Shown: positions 45,624 through 54,475 of the stretch, piece after piece | Numbering within the stretch: the first letter of the stretch is position 1 | How the letters are laid out: the number at the start of each line of letters is the position of its first letter | Assembly (NCBI GenBank): GCA_963791945.1 | Contig: CAWBUD010000004.1 | Location: 248,001-312,000 of the forward strand | DNA from: PALSA-1003 sp963791945 | GTDB taxonomy: Bacteria > Pseudomonadota > Gammaproteobacteria > Burkholderiales > Casimicrobiaceae | Direction of reading: 5' to 3' | Length of the DNA: 64,000 nt | Notes under the pieces: model-generated | What the model was told of the DNA's origin: nothing | The model's input: only the letters and a program-made list of their open reading frames with translations | Databases searched by the model: none | Made by a program: the position numbers and the translations under genes

Positions 45624-46340
45624 ATGCAGCGCGCGTCTCACCTTCTCGCGGATAGCGCCCTCGCGCTTTTGCTGGGGGCCAGCGCACCGAACTTCGCCCA
45701 GATGCCGCCGACGCGGGCCGAGTACGCGCAGTACACTGGCATCTTCGCGGCTGCGGTGCGCAACGACTCGACCAAGATCGCGAAGCTCGTCGCGGCCGGC
45801 GAGTACGCCGGCATGCGCGATGCCCACGGCCGCACCGCGCTGCACGTCGCGGCCTTCCGGAAGCGCCACGACGCGATGCGCGTGCTGGCCGCTGCGACCG
45901 GCGATCCGAACGTGTTCGACGCGGACGGCTACGACATCGTCACCATCGCCGCGGTGGCGAACGATGTCGACACGCTGCGCGTCGCGCTCGCCATCGGCTG
46001 CAGCCCGCGGAACGTCGTCGGGCCTGACGGTAGCACCGCGCTGATCTCCGCCGCCGAGCGCGGCAACGACGCGGCCGTGCGAACCCTCATCGGCGCCGGC
46101 GCGCCGCTGGATCACGTCGACAAGCTCGGCTACACCGCGTTGACCGGAGCGATTGCCAAGGGTGACGGCGGCAAGCGCTACACCGCCACGGTGAGGACTT
46201 TAATCGCAGCCGGCGCTAACGTGACCATCGCGGATCGGACGTGGACGACACCGCTGGCGCTGGCCCGACAGCGGGGCTACCATCAAATGAGCGCGATCCT
46301 CGAATCGGCTCCTGCCAATCGGCGGTTCGCCCCGAAATAG
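45624..46340 (+). CDS. Ankyrin-repeat protein, probably exported
   Basis: 238 residues from an ATG at 45624; upstream in-frame ATGs at 45559 and 45570 are alternatives. The leader (LLADSALALLLGASAPNFAQ) looks like a signal peptide. Four to five ankyrin repeats follow: HGRTALHVAAFRKRHDAMRV, DIVTIAAVANDVDTLRVALA, GSTALISAAERGNDAAVRTL, GYTALTGAIAKGDGGKRYTA, TTPLALARQRGYHQMSAILE. Ankyrins mediate protein-protein contacts. It precedes a SYLF gene on the same strand, which has its own promoter. The partner is unknown. Confidence 0.85.
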   Translation: MQRASHLLADSALALLLGASAPNFAQMPPTRAEYAQYTGIFAAAVRNDSTKIAKLVAAGEYAGMRDAHGRTALHVAAFRKRHDAMRVLAAATGDPNVFDADGYDIVTIAAVANDVDTLRVALAIGCSPRNVVGPDGSTALISAAERGNDAAVRTLIGAGAPLDHVDKLGYTALTGAIAKGDGGKRYTATVRTLIAAGANVTIADRTWTTPLALARQRGYHQMSAILESAPANRRFAPK

Positions 46341-46375
46341 AGCGTTCTCGCGCATGCCGAAGCGCCCGGCCGACC

Positions 46376-46417
46376 TTGATATTCGTCAACCGCGCCGCGC
46401 GGGAAAGCGCGCATAGT
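46376..46417 (+). promoter_or_regulatory. FNR-like promoter of the long-type SYLF gene
   Basis: TTGATATTCGTCAA (46376-46389) is a near-perfect palindrome. CATAGT at 46412-46417 is a 4/6 -10 match starting exactly 36 bases from the palindrome start. The start codon is at 46453. Confidence 0.55.
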
Positions 46418-46452
46418 TGGAAATGTATCAATAACCTCAAGAGGAGTCTCGC

Positions 46453-47130
46453 ATGTTACGACAATGGTTCCGGTACGTCGGCATCGCACTGGCCGCCGCC
46501 GCGGTCGCGCCGGTGCTGGCTACCGAAGCGCTGGCGCAGTCGGAGCAACAGCAACTCGTCACCAAGGCGCAGGCCACGCTTTCGAACTTCCTTCGCGACC
46601 CAGACATGTCCTGGCTGCAGAAGAACATCGGCCGCGCGAAGGCTGTGTTGATCGCTCCGGAGGTGGTGAAGGCCGGATTCATCTTCGGCGGCTCGGGCGG
46701 GCGCGCCGTGCTTGTCGCGCACGAGGGCGGAAAGTGGCGCGGCCCGGCGTTCTACACGCTGGCGACCGCGAGCGTCGGCTTTCAGGCCGGGATTCAGGCC
46801 TCGGAGAACGTGACGCTGGTCATGACCGACAAGGGCCTGAACACGCTGCTCGCGCCATCCATGAAGGTCGGCGGGGACGCCAGCGTGGCCGCGGGTCCGG
46901 TCGGCGCGGGCGCAGCGTCCGACGTCACGACGGACTTCGTCTCGTTCGCGCGTGCCAAGGGGGTCTATGGCGGGCTGAATCTCGACGGCACGGTCATCTC
47001 GGTGAGCAACGAGTGGAACAGCGCGTACTATGGCAAGAGCGTGCTGCCGCCCGACATCCTCGTGCGCGGTAGCGTGCACAACAAGCAGGCCGATCCGCTT
47101 CTCGCGGAAATCGCGAAGGCAGGGAAGTAG
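46453..47130 (+). CDS. SYLF-domain (Ysc84-like) exported protein, long type
   Basis: 225 residues with AAGAGGAGTCTCGC before the ATG, a strong ribosome-binding site. Signal peptide (VGIALAAAAVAPVLATEALA), then SYLF motifs KAGFIFGGSGGRAVLVAHE, GPAFYTLATASVGFQAG, GGLNLDGTVISVSNEWN. It is closely related to the gene at 11887-12573, but this copy has the FNR-like promoter. It ends at a strong terminator. The envelope lipid-binding role is inferred. Confidence 0.9.
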   Translation: MLRQWFRYVGIALAAAAVAPVLATEALAQSEQQQLVTKAQATLSNFLRDPDMSWLQKNIGRAKAVLIAPEVVKAGFIFGGSGGRAVLVAHEGGKWRGPAFYTLATASVGFQAGIQASENVTLVMTDKGLNTLLAPSMKVGGDASVAAGPVGAGAASDVTTDFVSFARAKGVYGGLNLDGTVISVSNEWNSAYYGKSVLPPDILVRGSVHNKQADPLLAEIAKAGK

Positions 47131-47149
47131 CTCTGCTGATCGCTTGCGC

Positions 47150-47183
47150 GGGCCGGCGCACCAATGCGCCGGCCCTTTTGTTT
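47150..47183 (+). terminator. Rho-independent terminator after the SYLF gene
   Basis: GGGCCGGCGC-accaat-GCGCCGGCCC, a perfect 10-base stem, followed by TTTTGTTT. It separates the SYLF gene from the convergent ackA. Confidence 0.85.
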
Positions 47184-47236
47184 GATGATGCCGTTCGTTG
47201 AGGCGCCGGACGCGGAGAGCGGGAGACGCTCGAGAG

Positions 47237-48427
47237 CTACGCTTTCGCGGCGATGAGCGCTCGCGTGTGCCGGGCGATCATCAATTCTTCATTGGTCGGG
47301 ATGGCCCAGACCGAGACGCGGCTCGCGGCGCTGCTGATGCGAGGACCGCCCTTCTCGTTGGCGGCGGGGTCCAGCTCGACACCCAGCCAGCGCGCGTCGC
47401 GACACACACGCTCGCGCAGGACTGCGCTGTTCTCGCCGATGCCGGCCGTGAAAACGATGGCGTCGAGTCCGCCCAGCGCAGCGGTGAGCGAACCCAGCTC
47501 CCGGCCGATGCGATAGACGTAGAGGTCGATCGCGGCCTTCGCGGCGGGCTCGTCGCTGCCCAACAGTGCGCGCATGTCGCTGGAAATGCCCGACACGCCA
47601 AGCAATCCCGATTGCTGATAGATGAGCTTCTCGACAGCGCGAGCGTCCATCTTCATCTCGTCGAAAAGGTAAAGGATCACGCCCGGGTCGAGATTGCCGC
47701 AGCGCGTTCCCATCGGCAGGCCGTCGACTGCAGTGAAACCCATGGTGCTGGCGACACTGTGGCCATTTGCCATGGCGCACATGCTTGAGCCGTTGCCGAG
47801 ATGCAGCACGACCACCCTGCCGGCGGCGGCCTTCGCGTCATGCGCGGGAAATGCGCCCGCGATGTATTCGTAGGAGAGCCCGTGGAAGCCGTAGCGTCGC
47901 ACTCCGCGATCGGTGATCGATCGAGGCAGCGCGAACGCCTGCGCCACTTCCGGCTGGGCACGGTGGAACGCCGTGTCGAAGCAGGCGATCTGCGGCAGCT
48001 CCGGCGCTCGCTCCAGCATGGCCCGGATCGGCGCCAGATTGTGCGGCTGGTGCAGCGGCGCGAGCGGAATGTACTTCTCCAGCGCGGCGAGCACCTTCGC
48101 GTCGACGCGCACGGGCCTGCTGTACTCGAGCCCACCATGGACGACGCGATGGCCGATGCCGACGAGCTTGTGATCGCCGCCCAGCTCCGAGCGCACGAAA
48201 GCGACGAGGTGGCCGAGCGCGCCGTCGTGGCCGAGCTTGGTGCCTTCGGCCCATGACTTTTCCCCGAGCGTTTTGCCGTCCCGACCCTTGGCGGCGAAGC
48301 GCGGCGTCGTGTAGAGCCCTTCCGCTTGGCCGCGGGCGATCAGCTCGAGCTCGTCACCGCGTTCGCCGAACAGCGAGAACTTGAGACTCGACGAGCCCGC
48401 GTTGAGTACGGCGATCGCATCGCGCAC
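47237..48427 (-). CDS. ackA: Acetate kinase
   Basis: 396 residues from a GTG at 48427, one base after the pta stop. Acetate kinase motifs: LNAGSSSLKFSLF at the N-terminus, RVVHGG, CFDTAFHR (catalytic Asp region), HLGNGSSMCA (phosphate binding) and FTAGIGENSAVLRE late. It makes ATP and acetate from acetyl phosphate in the cytoplasm. As the third gene of DUF3141-pta-ackA it would supply ATP under low oxygen if the FNR-like site is active. Confidence 0.95.
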   Translation of the reverse strand: MRDAIAVLNAGSSSLKFSLFGERGDELELIARGQAEGLYTTPRFAAKGRDGKTLGEKSWAEGTKLGHDGALGHLVAFVRSELGGDHKLVGIGHRVVHGGLEYSRPVRVDAKVLAALEKYIPLAPLHQPHNLAPIRAMLERAPELPQIACFDTAFHRAQPEVAQAFALPRSITDRGVRRYGFHGLSYEYIAGAFPAHDAKAAAGRVVVLHLGNGSSMCAMANGHSVASTMGFTAVDGLPMGTRCGNLDPGVILYLFDEMKMDARAVEKLIYQQSGLLGVSGISSDMRALLGSDEPAAKAAIDLYVYRIGRELGSLTAALGGLDAIVFTAGIGENSAVLRERVCRDARWLGVELDPAANEKGGPRISSAASRVSVWAIPTNEELMIARHTRALIAAKA

Positions 48428-48428
48428 G

Positions 48429-49427
48429 TCACGTCACCGTCTTCGCCGCTGTCTGCCGGCGCGCGTCGGCGACCAGCACCGCGATGCCGCAGGAGGCCAG
48501 CCGACTGATCACCGGATCGGCACGGCTGGTGAGGATGATCGGCACGCGCGCACCGAGCACGATGCCGGCGGCATCCGCGCCCGCGAGGAACGACAGGCTC
48601 TTCGCCAGCATATTGCCGGCCTCGAGATCAGGCACGACCAGCACGTTGGCGCGGCCCGCCACCGGAGAATCGATCTTCTTGATCTTCACCGATTCCAGGC
48701 TGATCGCATTGTCGAGCGCGAGCGGGCCGTCCACAATCGCGCCGGTGATCTGGCCCCGGTCTGCCATTTTGCACAGCGCCGCGGCTTCCACCGTCGACGG
48801 TACCTTGGGATTGACAGTCTCCGTTGCCGACAGGATCGCAACCCGGACCTCGGGGAACCTGAGAGCATGCGCCAGATCGATCGCGTTCTGGACGATGTCG
48901 ACCTTGTCTTCGAGCGTCGGAGCGATGTTCACCGCGGCATCGGTGAGGATCAGCGTCTCGGCGTAGGTCGGCACGTCGAGCACGAAGCAGTGGCTGATGC
49001 GTCGCGCGGTGCGCAGCCCGGTGTCGCGATTGACGACCGCGGCCATCAATTCGTCGGTATGGAGGCTGCCTTTCATCAGCGCCTCGGCCTTGCCTTGGCG
49101 CACCAGCTCGACCGCCTTCTCCGCTGACGCATGGCTGAAAGGCGCATCGACGATCGGCAGGCCGGAGATGTCGATGGAGAATTGCCTGGCCACGTCCTCG
49201 ATGCGGGCACGAGGCCCGACAAGGATCGGGGCGATGAGGCCCATGCGAGTCGCCTCGACCGCACCCTGCAGCGAGCTCTGATCGCACGGGTGCGCAACCG
49301 CGGTTGGTGTGGGCGGCAGCGTCTTGCAAAAATCGATGAGGCGCTGATATTTCTCGTGGGCGCGAGGCTTTTCGGCTCTCGGTGGTTCGGCAAACTCGGT
49401 TCGACGTGGTTTCGTTGCGATTGTCAT
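48429..49427 (-). CDS. Phosphate acetyl/butyryltransferase
   Basis: 332 residues from the ATG at 49427, with AGGAAGGCG upstream inside the DUF3141 stop region. The PTA/PTB fold is shown by GLIAPILVGPRARIEDVARQ, EALMKGSLHTDELMAAVV, ILTDAAVNIAPTLEDKVDIV and the late SLSFLAGADAAGIVLGARVP. It is the short form (no N-terminal regulatory domain), nearer the enoyl-CoA-hydratase-linked or Ptb-like class than to E. coli Pta. It converts acetyl-CoA, or possibly butyryl-CoA, to the acyl phosphate used by the following kinase. Confidence 0.9.
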   Translation of the reverse strand: MTIATKPRRTEFAEPPRAEKPRAHEKYQRLIDFCKTLPPTPTAVAHPCDQSSLQGAVEATRMGLIAPILVGPRARIEDVARQFSIDISGLPIVDAPFSHASAEKAVELVRQGKAEALMKGSLHTDELMAAVVNRDTGLRTARRISHCFVLDVPTYAETLILTDAAVNIAPTLEDKVDIVQNAIDLAHALRFPEVRVAILSATETVNPKVPSTVEAAALCKMADRGQITGAIVDGPLALDNAISLESVKIKKIDSPVAGRANVLVVPDLEAGNMLAKSLSFLAGADAAGIVLGARVPIILTSRADPVISRLASCGIAVLVADARRQTAAKTVT

Positions 49428-49429
49428 GG

Positions 49430-51757
49430 CTATCGCCTTCCTGCAATTTTCTTGACCAATGCGATGGGCCGCTCTGCGGGTTGTACCTGCAGGACCTCGC
49501 CGATCGCTTTGAGCATCGCCAGTTGCTCGGGCGAAGCCTTGTTGCTTTGCACGCGCTCGTCGGCGAGGAGTCGCCTGGCGAGCTTGATGAGCCTGTCTCG
49601 GTCGACGGGATCGGCAACGAGCTGAGGCAGCGTCGCAAGCGCGCGTGCCGGCTCGTACCGGACGATGATCTCCTGCTCGCCCCGGATCCTGCGCCACTCG
49701 TGGAGCGCAAGCTTCGGTAATAGATCCGCGTACTCTTCGGCCAGTTCCTTCTTCAGCACGAATCTCGACAGCGGCAGCGGCTCACCGCGCCGGACAAGGA
49801 GGGCAGCGACGCGGGTGATCGCTTCGGCGTAGCCGCCTTCCTCGATCGAGTCGAGCGCCTCTTGCACCACCGGCAGCTCGCGCGGATCGGCGATGGTCTC
49901 TGCCTGTTCTTTCGCTTCGCGCTTGTCCGCGAGGTAGAGCGAGAAGATGTTGCTGTAGGTCTGGAAAAAGGTCGCTTCCGTCATTGCATCGCGCATCTCG
50001 CGGTAATAATCGAGCGACGCGCTCACGATCTCGGAACCCATCCTTTCCGCCTTCCGCGCGGGTGCGTCCGGCGCGAGCGCCTTGCGCTGCGCCTTGACCA
50101 TCTGCGCCGCCGGGGCGAGCCACGCCAGCCAGGGGTTGAGGTCGGATACCGCCCAGTGCTGGATCCGCAAGGGGTGCAACTGGCGCGAGAGCTTTGCGGC
50201 GAATTCGTTCGACATCGCCTGGATCATGGGTTGTACAAACAGCTCGTAGGCACGCTGGTTGAATTCCGAGATCTCCTCAACGGCCTCGAACGGCTTTTCG
50301 TCAGCGCGCTTGAAGCGATTGAGCCGTTTGGCGACGTCTTCGAGCTGGAGCTCCCTGAACTCGACTTCGTATGCGATCTTGCCCTCGCCATTCTTGCTTT
50401 CCTTGATCGCCATGCCGTACAGGCCCGGCGGCAGCGACTCGATCGACTTCAGCACGGACACGATCTGCGCGTGCTCCTTCTTGGCGACCTTGCCGGATAC
50501 GAAGATGCCGAGGTGGCCGACGTCCTGATGCATGAGACCGACGATGACCTGGCCACGCGCCTTGAGCTCGTCGGTCGAGCCGTACACGTCGGCGACCCAG
50601 TTGAACGCCTGCTGCGGCGGGGTGATGTTGTCCCCCATCGAGGCGAAAAGAACGATCGGTGCCTTGATCTGCTTCAGATCGAAGGCTTTGCCGCCTCGCG
50701 CCTTCGTCGTGCCGGACCAGAGCTTGTTGCCGACGAAAAGATTGCGCGTGATCCACTCGATCTCCTCGCGGTTCATGAGATAGTAGCCGCCAAACCAGCG
50801 TTCGAACTCGAGGAAGCGCGGCGGCTCGGTGTCGACGTTGGCGAAGACGTGGTAGTACTTGTCCCAGAACGTGTTGGCCGGATTGAGGTTCTCGAAGTTC
50901 TGGACCAGATGGGCCCCGTCGAAGATGCCGTTGCCGAGGTCGGCGGTAAGCGACGACAGCCACGTGCCGCCGAGCATTCCGCCCGAATAGCGCATCGGGT
51001 TATCGCCTTCGCCTTCGGCCCACGCGCCGCCCCAGTAGGACATCGGGGCGCCGTTGATCACGATCGGACCGGTGTCTTCGGGATTGGCGGCGGCGAGCAT
51101 CATCGCCGCCCAGCCACCCTGGCAGTTGCCTACGATCGCCGGCTTCGCGCTGTCGGGATGCAGCTCGCGCACCTTGTGCACGAACTGCCGCTCGGCCTCG
51201 CACACGTCGAGGAGCGTCTGGTCCGGCTCGGGCTGTGGGAAGAAGATCACGAAATAGACCGGATGCCCTTCGCGGAGCGCTACGCCGACTTGTGAATCGT
51301 CCTTGAAGCCGCCGATGCCCGGACCATGGCCGGCGCGTGGATCGATGATCACGTAGGGACGACGCTTCGGATCGACCGTCACCCCTTCCGGCGGAACGAT
51401 GCTGACGAGTGCGTAATTCACGGCGCGCGCGAATTTGCGTGCATCGAGCACCATCTCGTGCCTGAACGTGAGTACCGGCGGCAAGCCTGCGACGGTATGC
51501 TCGACGAAGTTGTTGCCCCGTTGCCGCAGCGTGTCCCAGAAGAGAACCGAGCGCTGTGCGAAGTCGGTGGCGTAGTCCTGCCACTGCGCCCAGGCGTCCC
51601 AAGGCGTCGTCGCCCGGGTTCCCGCGGCGTTGTCGCCGTAGGCCTTTCGAATGCGCTCGCTGAACCGCTCCTGCGCGAGCTTGGTGCGCTTCTGAAAGAT
51701 CAGCGCGACCTTGGTGGCAATGTCTTGGCTGCGGGCGAGTTGCGTGCCTGTGTCCAT
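49430..51757 (-). CDS. DUF3141 protein, PHA-synthase-like alpha/beta hydrolase
   Basis: 775 residues. Residues 80-430 form an alpha/beta hydrolase like PHA synthase: RRPYVIIDPRAGHGPGIGGF, a GNCQGGWAAM box near residue 215 with Cys in the nucleophile position as in PhaC, IVLFASMGDNITPPQQAFNW with Asp, and MHQDVGHLGIFVSG with His. A long helical C-terminal part (about 450-775) is unlike PhaC. DUF3141 proteins have no proven function but often sit beside pta-ackA. They may act on PHB or hydroxyacyl chains; this is inferred. It is first in the operon, with a palindrome TTGACTCATGTCAA upstream. Confidence 0.85.
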   Translation of the reverse strand: MDTGTQLARSQDIATKVALIFQKRTKLAQERFSERIRKAYGDNAAGTRATTPWDAWAQWQDYATDFAQRSVLFWDTLRQRGNNFVEHTVAGLPPVLTFRHEMVLDARKFARAVNYALVSIVPPEGVTVDPKRRPYVIIDPRAGHGPGIGGFKDDSQVGVALREGHPVYFVIFFPQPEPDQTLLDVCEAERQFVHKVRELHPDSAKPAIVGNCQGGWAAMMLAAANPEDTGPIVINGAPMSYWGGAWAEGEGDNPMRYSGGMLGGTWLSSLTADLGNGIFDGAHLVQNFENLNPANTFWDKYYHVFANVDTEPPRFLEFERWFGGYYLMNREEIEWITRNLFVGNKLWSGTTKARGGKAFDLKQIKAPIVLFASMGDNITPPQQAFNWVADVYGSTDELKARGQVIVGLMHQDVGHLGIFVSGKVAKKEHAQIVSVLKSIESLPPGLYGMAIKESKNGEGKIAYEVEFRELQLEDVAKRLNRFKRADEKPFEAVEEISEFNQRAYELFVQPMIQAMSNEFAAKLSRQLHPLRIQHWAVSDLNPWLAWLAPAAQMVKAQRKALAPDAPARKAERMGSEIVSASLDYYREMRDAMTEATFFQTYSNIFSLYLADKREAKEQAETIADPRELPVVQEALDSIEEGGYAEAITRVAALLVRRGEPLPLSRFVLKKELAEEYADLLPKLALHEWRRIRGEQEIIVRYEPARALATLPQLVADPVDRDRLIKLARRLLADERVQSNKASPEQLAMLKAIGEVLQVQPAERPIALVKKIAGRR

Positions 51758-51847
51758 GGTGGGTCCTCAGGGAGTCCTGCGCTTGGAGTGCGTGCCGACG
51801 GACGGCGCCCCGCCGGAAGGGCGGTTCACCGAAAGGGCTTCAAGCCT

Positions 51848-51888
51848 ATGCTACGCCCAGCGGAAGCCCCCGCATTGACTCATGTCAA
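51848..51888 (-). promoter_or_regulatory. FNR-like promoter of the DUF3141-pta-ackA operon
   Basis: On the minus strand TTGACATGAGTCAA (51888-51875), a perfect TTGAC-N4-GTCAA palindrome. TAGCAT at 51853-51848 is a 4/6 -10 match starting 35 bases from the palindrome start. The start codon is at 51757. Confidence 0.6.
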
Positions 51889-51939
51889 GAGGATGCTGCA
51901 CTGCGGCAGCCACCTGCCGGGCGGCCGCGGCCGTGTCGC

Positions 51940-52500
51940 TCAGGGGCTTTCGGGGACGTACTTGTAGGGATAGTCCGGCTCGCGGTAGCCGTGCTCTTTC
52001 TGGCGCTTGGGCAGTCTGACCTTCTCGCGCGGAACGCTCAGAATCAGGGACAACCGAGATGATATTGAGCCGCGCGCGCCTCTTGTCATCGGACCCGACC
52101 TCGCCACATACCACGGCGCCCACTCGGTGTCGTCGCCGCGAACATTTCGTCGCGGGCGCGTGAGTAGGCGAGTAGTCGTACCATCGGCTGTAGGACTTGA
52201 GGTCCATCGGCGAGAGCTTCCAGATCTTGTGTCCATTGTCGATGCGCGCTACGAGCCTCCGGGTCTGCTCCTCCGGGCTTACCTCGAGCCAGTACTTGGC
52301 CAGTACTCGATGAGCACGATGCCGGATTGCACGATGGCCCTTTCGACCGCCGGCACCGCCTTGTAGAACCACTTGAGCTGCTCGGAGGGTGCAGAACCCC
52401 ATGACCCGCTCCGCGCCCGCGCGGTTCTACCAGCTGCGGTCGAAGATCACGATCTAGCCGGCCGCGGGCAGGTACGGCGAGTAGCGCTGGATTGACCATA
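51940..52500 (-). pseudogene. ppk2: Polyphosphate kinase 2 (PPK2), multiply disrupted
   Basis: Reading the minus strand gives the PPK2 core in pieces: IVIFDRSW followed by a stop where Tyr is expected, NRAG, ERVMGFC, then a frame change, YWLEVSPEEQTRRL, IWKLSPMDLKSYSRWYDYS, another change, EWAPWYVARS, and DKRRARLNIIS, ending with EPDYPYKYVPES. At least two in-frame stops and several frameshifts exist. The 5' third (Walker A part) is missing or unrecognisable. PPK2 makes nucleotide triphosphates from polyphosphate. This copy is dead. Confidence 0.85.
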
Positions 52501-52698
52501 GCGTGCGCCGCGCCGCCGGCGCTGCGCCCCGCACGGATCGCACGCTAACGAGGGTCCGAGGGTTCGCCTGAGACGCACGGGCTGACTGGCTTCATGAACG
52601 CGCAAAACCGGGTTAGAGTGACTGATGGCCACCCGGACCGGCCGTTCCGGCGACGTCTTCGCTTGGCTCCGTGCCACGCCAGCATCGACTGCTTTGAC

Positions 52699-52902
52699 AT
52701 GAGCTTGATTTCCCGCCGCCCTCGACTGATACGCGAGATCATCCTCGTGCTCGCGGCGAAATTCGTCGCGCTCCTCGTCATCTGGAGCATCTGGTTCACG
52801 CACCCGCAGTCGTCGCAGCTCGATGGCGAGCGCGTCAGGGATGCGCTCTACTCGTCGCAACCCGCTATCCAGGAAGGAACCGATCGCGATGCCCAACCTT
52901 GA
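52699..52902 (+). CDS. cydP: CydP-like small subunit of cytochrome bd oxidase
   Basis: 67 residues from the ATG at 52699. A basic start (SLISRRPRLIREI) leads into one membrane helix (LVLAAKFVALLVIWSIWF), then a polar tail. CydP-like proteins lie directly before cydA in several Betaproteobacteria and Neisseria and are thought to belong to the oxidase. Its stop codon overlaps the first codons of cydA (out of frame). An earlier in-frame start would add a non-conserved leader. Confidence 0.75.
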   Translation: MSLISRRPRLIREIILVLAAKFVALLVIWSIWFTHPQSSQLDGERVRDALYSSQPAIQEGTDRDAQP

Positions 52903-54463
52903 CCTCGTCGACGTCTCCCGCCTGCAGTTCGCGGTGACCGCGCTCTACCACTTCTTGTTCGTTCCGCTGACCCTGGGGCTGTCCTGGATCCTGGTCATCA
53001 TGGAATCGGTTTACGTGATGACCGGCCGCGAGATCTACCGCGACATGACTCAGTTCTGGGGGACGCTCTTCGGCATCAATTTCGTGATGGGGGTCACGAC
53101 CGGGCTCACCCTGGAGTTCCAGTTCGGCACCAACTGGGCGTACTACTCGCATTACGTGGGCGATATCTTCGGCGCCCCGCTCGCCATCGAGGGGCTGATG
53201 GCGTTCTTCCTGGAATCCACGTTCGTGGGGCTGTTCTTCTTCGGTTGGAAGCGGCTGTCGAAGGTCCAGCACCTGCTGGTCACGTTCCTGGTGGCGCTGG
53301 GATCGAATCTGTCCGCGCTCTGGATCCTCATCGCCAACGGCTGGATGCAGAACCCGATCGGCGCCGAATTCAACTACGAGACGATGCGCATGGAGCTGGC
53401 GAGCTTTCCCGCGCTCCTCTTCAACCCGGTCGCGCAGGTGAAGTTCGTGCACACCGTGGCGGCAGGTTACGTCACGGCATCGATGTTCGTGCTCGGCGTA
53501 TCGAGCTGGTACCTGCTCAAGGCGCGCGACGTGGGCTTCGCCCTGCGCTCGTTCGCGGTCGCGGCGGGCTTCGGTCTCGCTTCGGCGCTCTCGGTCATCG
53601 TTCTGGGCGACGAGTCGGGATATACGTCAGGCGAGGTGCAGAAGGTCAAGCTCGCGGCGATCGAGGCCGAGTGGCATACGCAGCCGCCTCCGGCAGCGAT
53701 CACGGCGTTCGGATTCCCCAATCAGGAGGAGGAGCGCACCGATTTCGCGATCAGGATCCCCTGGGTCCTGGGCCTGATCGCAACCCGCTCGGTGGATACG
53801 CCCATCGCCGGCATTGCCGAGCTGCGCGGAGCAGCCGAGAAGCGCATCAAGGATGGGATCACCGCCTATGCGCTGCTCGAGAAACTGCAGGCAGGCGATC
53901 GGAGCCCCGAGGTGCGCCGCCAGTTCGAGGAGAGCCGCGGCGACCTGGGATACGCGCTGCTGCTCAAGAAGTACACCGCCCGCGTGACCGATGCAACACC
54001 AGAGCAGATCCGTCTCGCCGCAGCCGACACGATACCGCGGGTCGCGCCGATGTTCTGGTCGTTCCGCATCATGGCAGGCCTCGGCTTCTTCTTCCTCTTC
54101 CTCTTCGTGGCGGCCTTTTCCTTCCTGGCCGTGCGCAATCTCGCCCCGCAGCGCTGGCTTCTGCGGATCGCGCTGTGGAGCATTCCGCTCCCCTGGATCG
54201 CTGCGGAATTCGGCTGGATCGTCGCCGAGTACGGCCGTCAGCCGTGGACGATCAGCGAGGTCTTGCCGACGTCTCTGAGCGTATCCAACCTCTCCGCGTC
54301 GGACGTCTATGCGAGCCTCGCGGCGTTCATCGTTTTCTACACCGTGCTGCTCGTCGTCGAGCTCTACCTGATGGTCAAATACATCCGGCTCGGACCGTCG
54401 AGCCTGCACACGGGCGGCTACGATCTGGAGCTCGCTCGCGCGGGCTCGACGTCGAGTACCTGA
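52889..54463 (+). CDS. cydA: Cytochrome bd ubiquinol oxidase subunit I
   Basis: 524 residues from the ATG at 52889, with AGGAAGGA upstream. Nine or so membrane helices with LQFAVTALYHFLFVPLTLGL (heme b595 His ligand region), KFVHTVAAGYVTASMFVLG (heme b558 His) and the conserved GRQPW quinol-site motif. The Q-loop between about residues 240 and 380 is of intermediate length. It is a high-affinity terminal oxidase that reduces oxygen at low tension without pumping protons. Confidence 0.95.
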   Translation: MPNLDLVDVSRLQFAVTALYHFLFVPLTLGLSWILVIMESVYVMTGREIYRDMTQFWGTLFGINFVMGVTTGLTLEFQFGTNWAYYSHYVGDIFGAPLAIEGLMAFFLESTFVGLFFFGWKRLSKVQHLLVTFLVALGSNLSALWILIANGWMQNPIGAEFNYETMRMELASFPALLFNPVAQVKFVHTVAAGYVTASMFVLGVSSWYLLKARDVGFALRSFAVAAGFGLASALSVIVLGDESGYTSGEVQKVKLAAIEAEWHTQPPPAAITAFGFPNQEEERTDFAIRIPWVLGLIATRSVDTPIAGIAELRGAAEKRIKDGITAYALLEKLQAGDRSPEVRRQFEESRGDLGYALLLKKYTARVTDATPEQIRLAAADTIPRVAPMFWSFRIMAGLGFFFLFLFVAAFSFLAVRNLAPQRWLLRIALWSIPLPWIAAEFGWIVAEYGRQPWTISEVLPTSLSVSNLSASDVYASLAAFIVFYTVLLVVELYLMVKYIRLGPSSLHTGGYDLELARAGSTSST

Positions 54464-54475
54464 AGGGACCACTCC

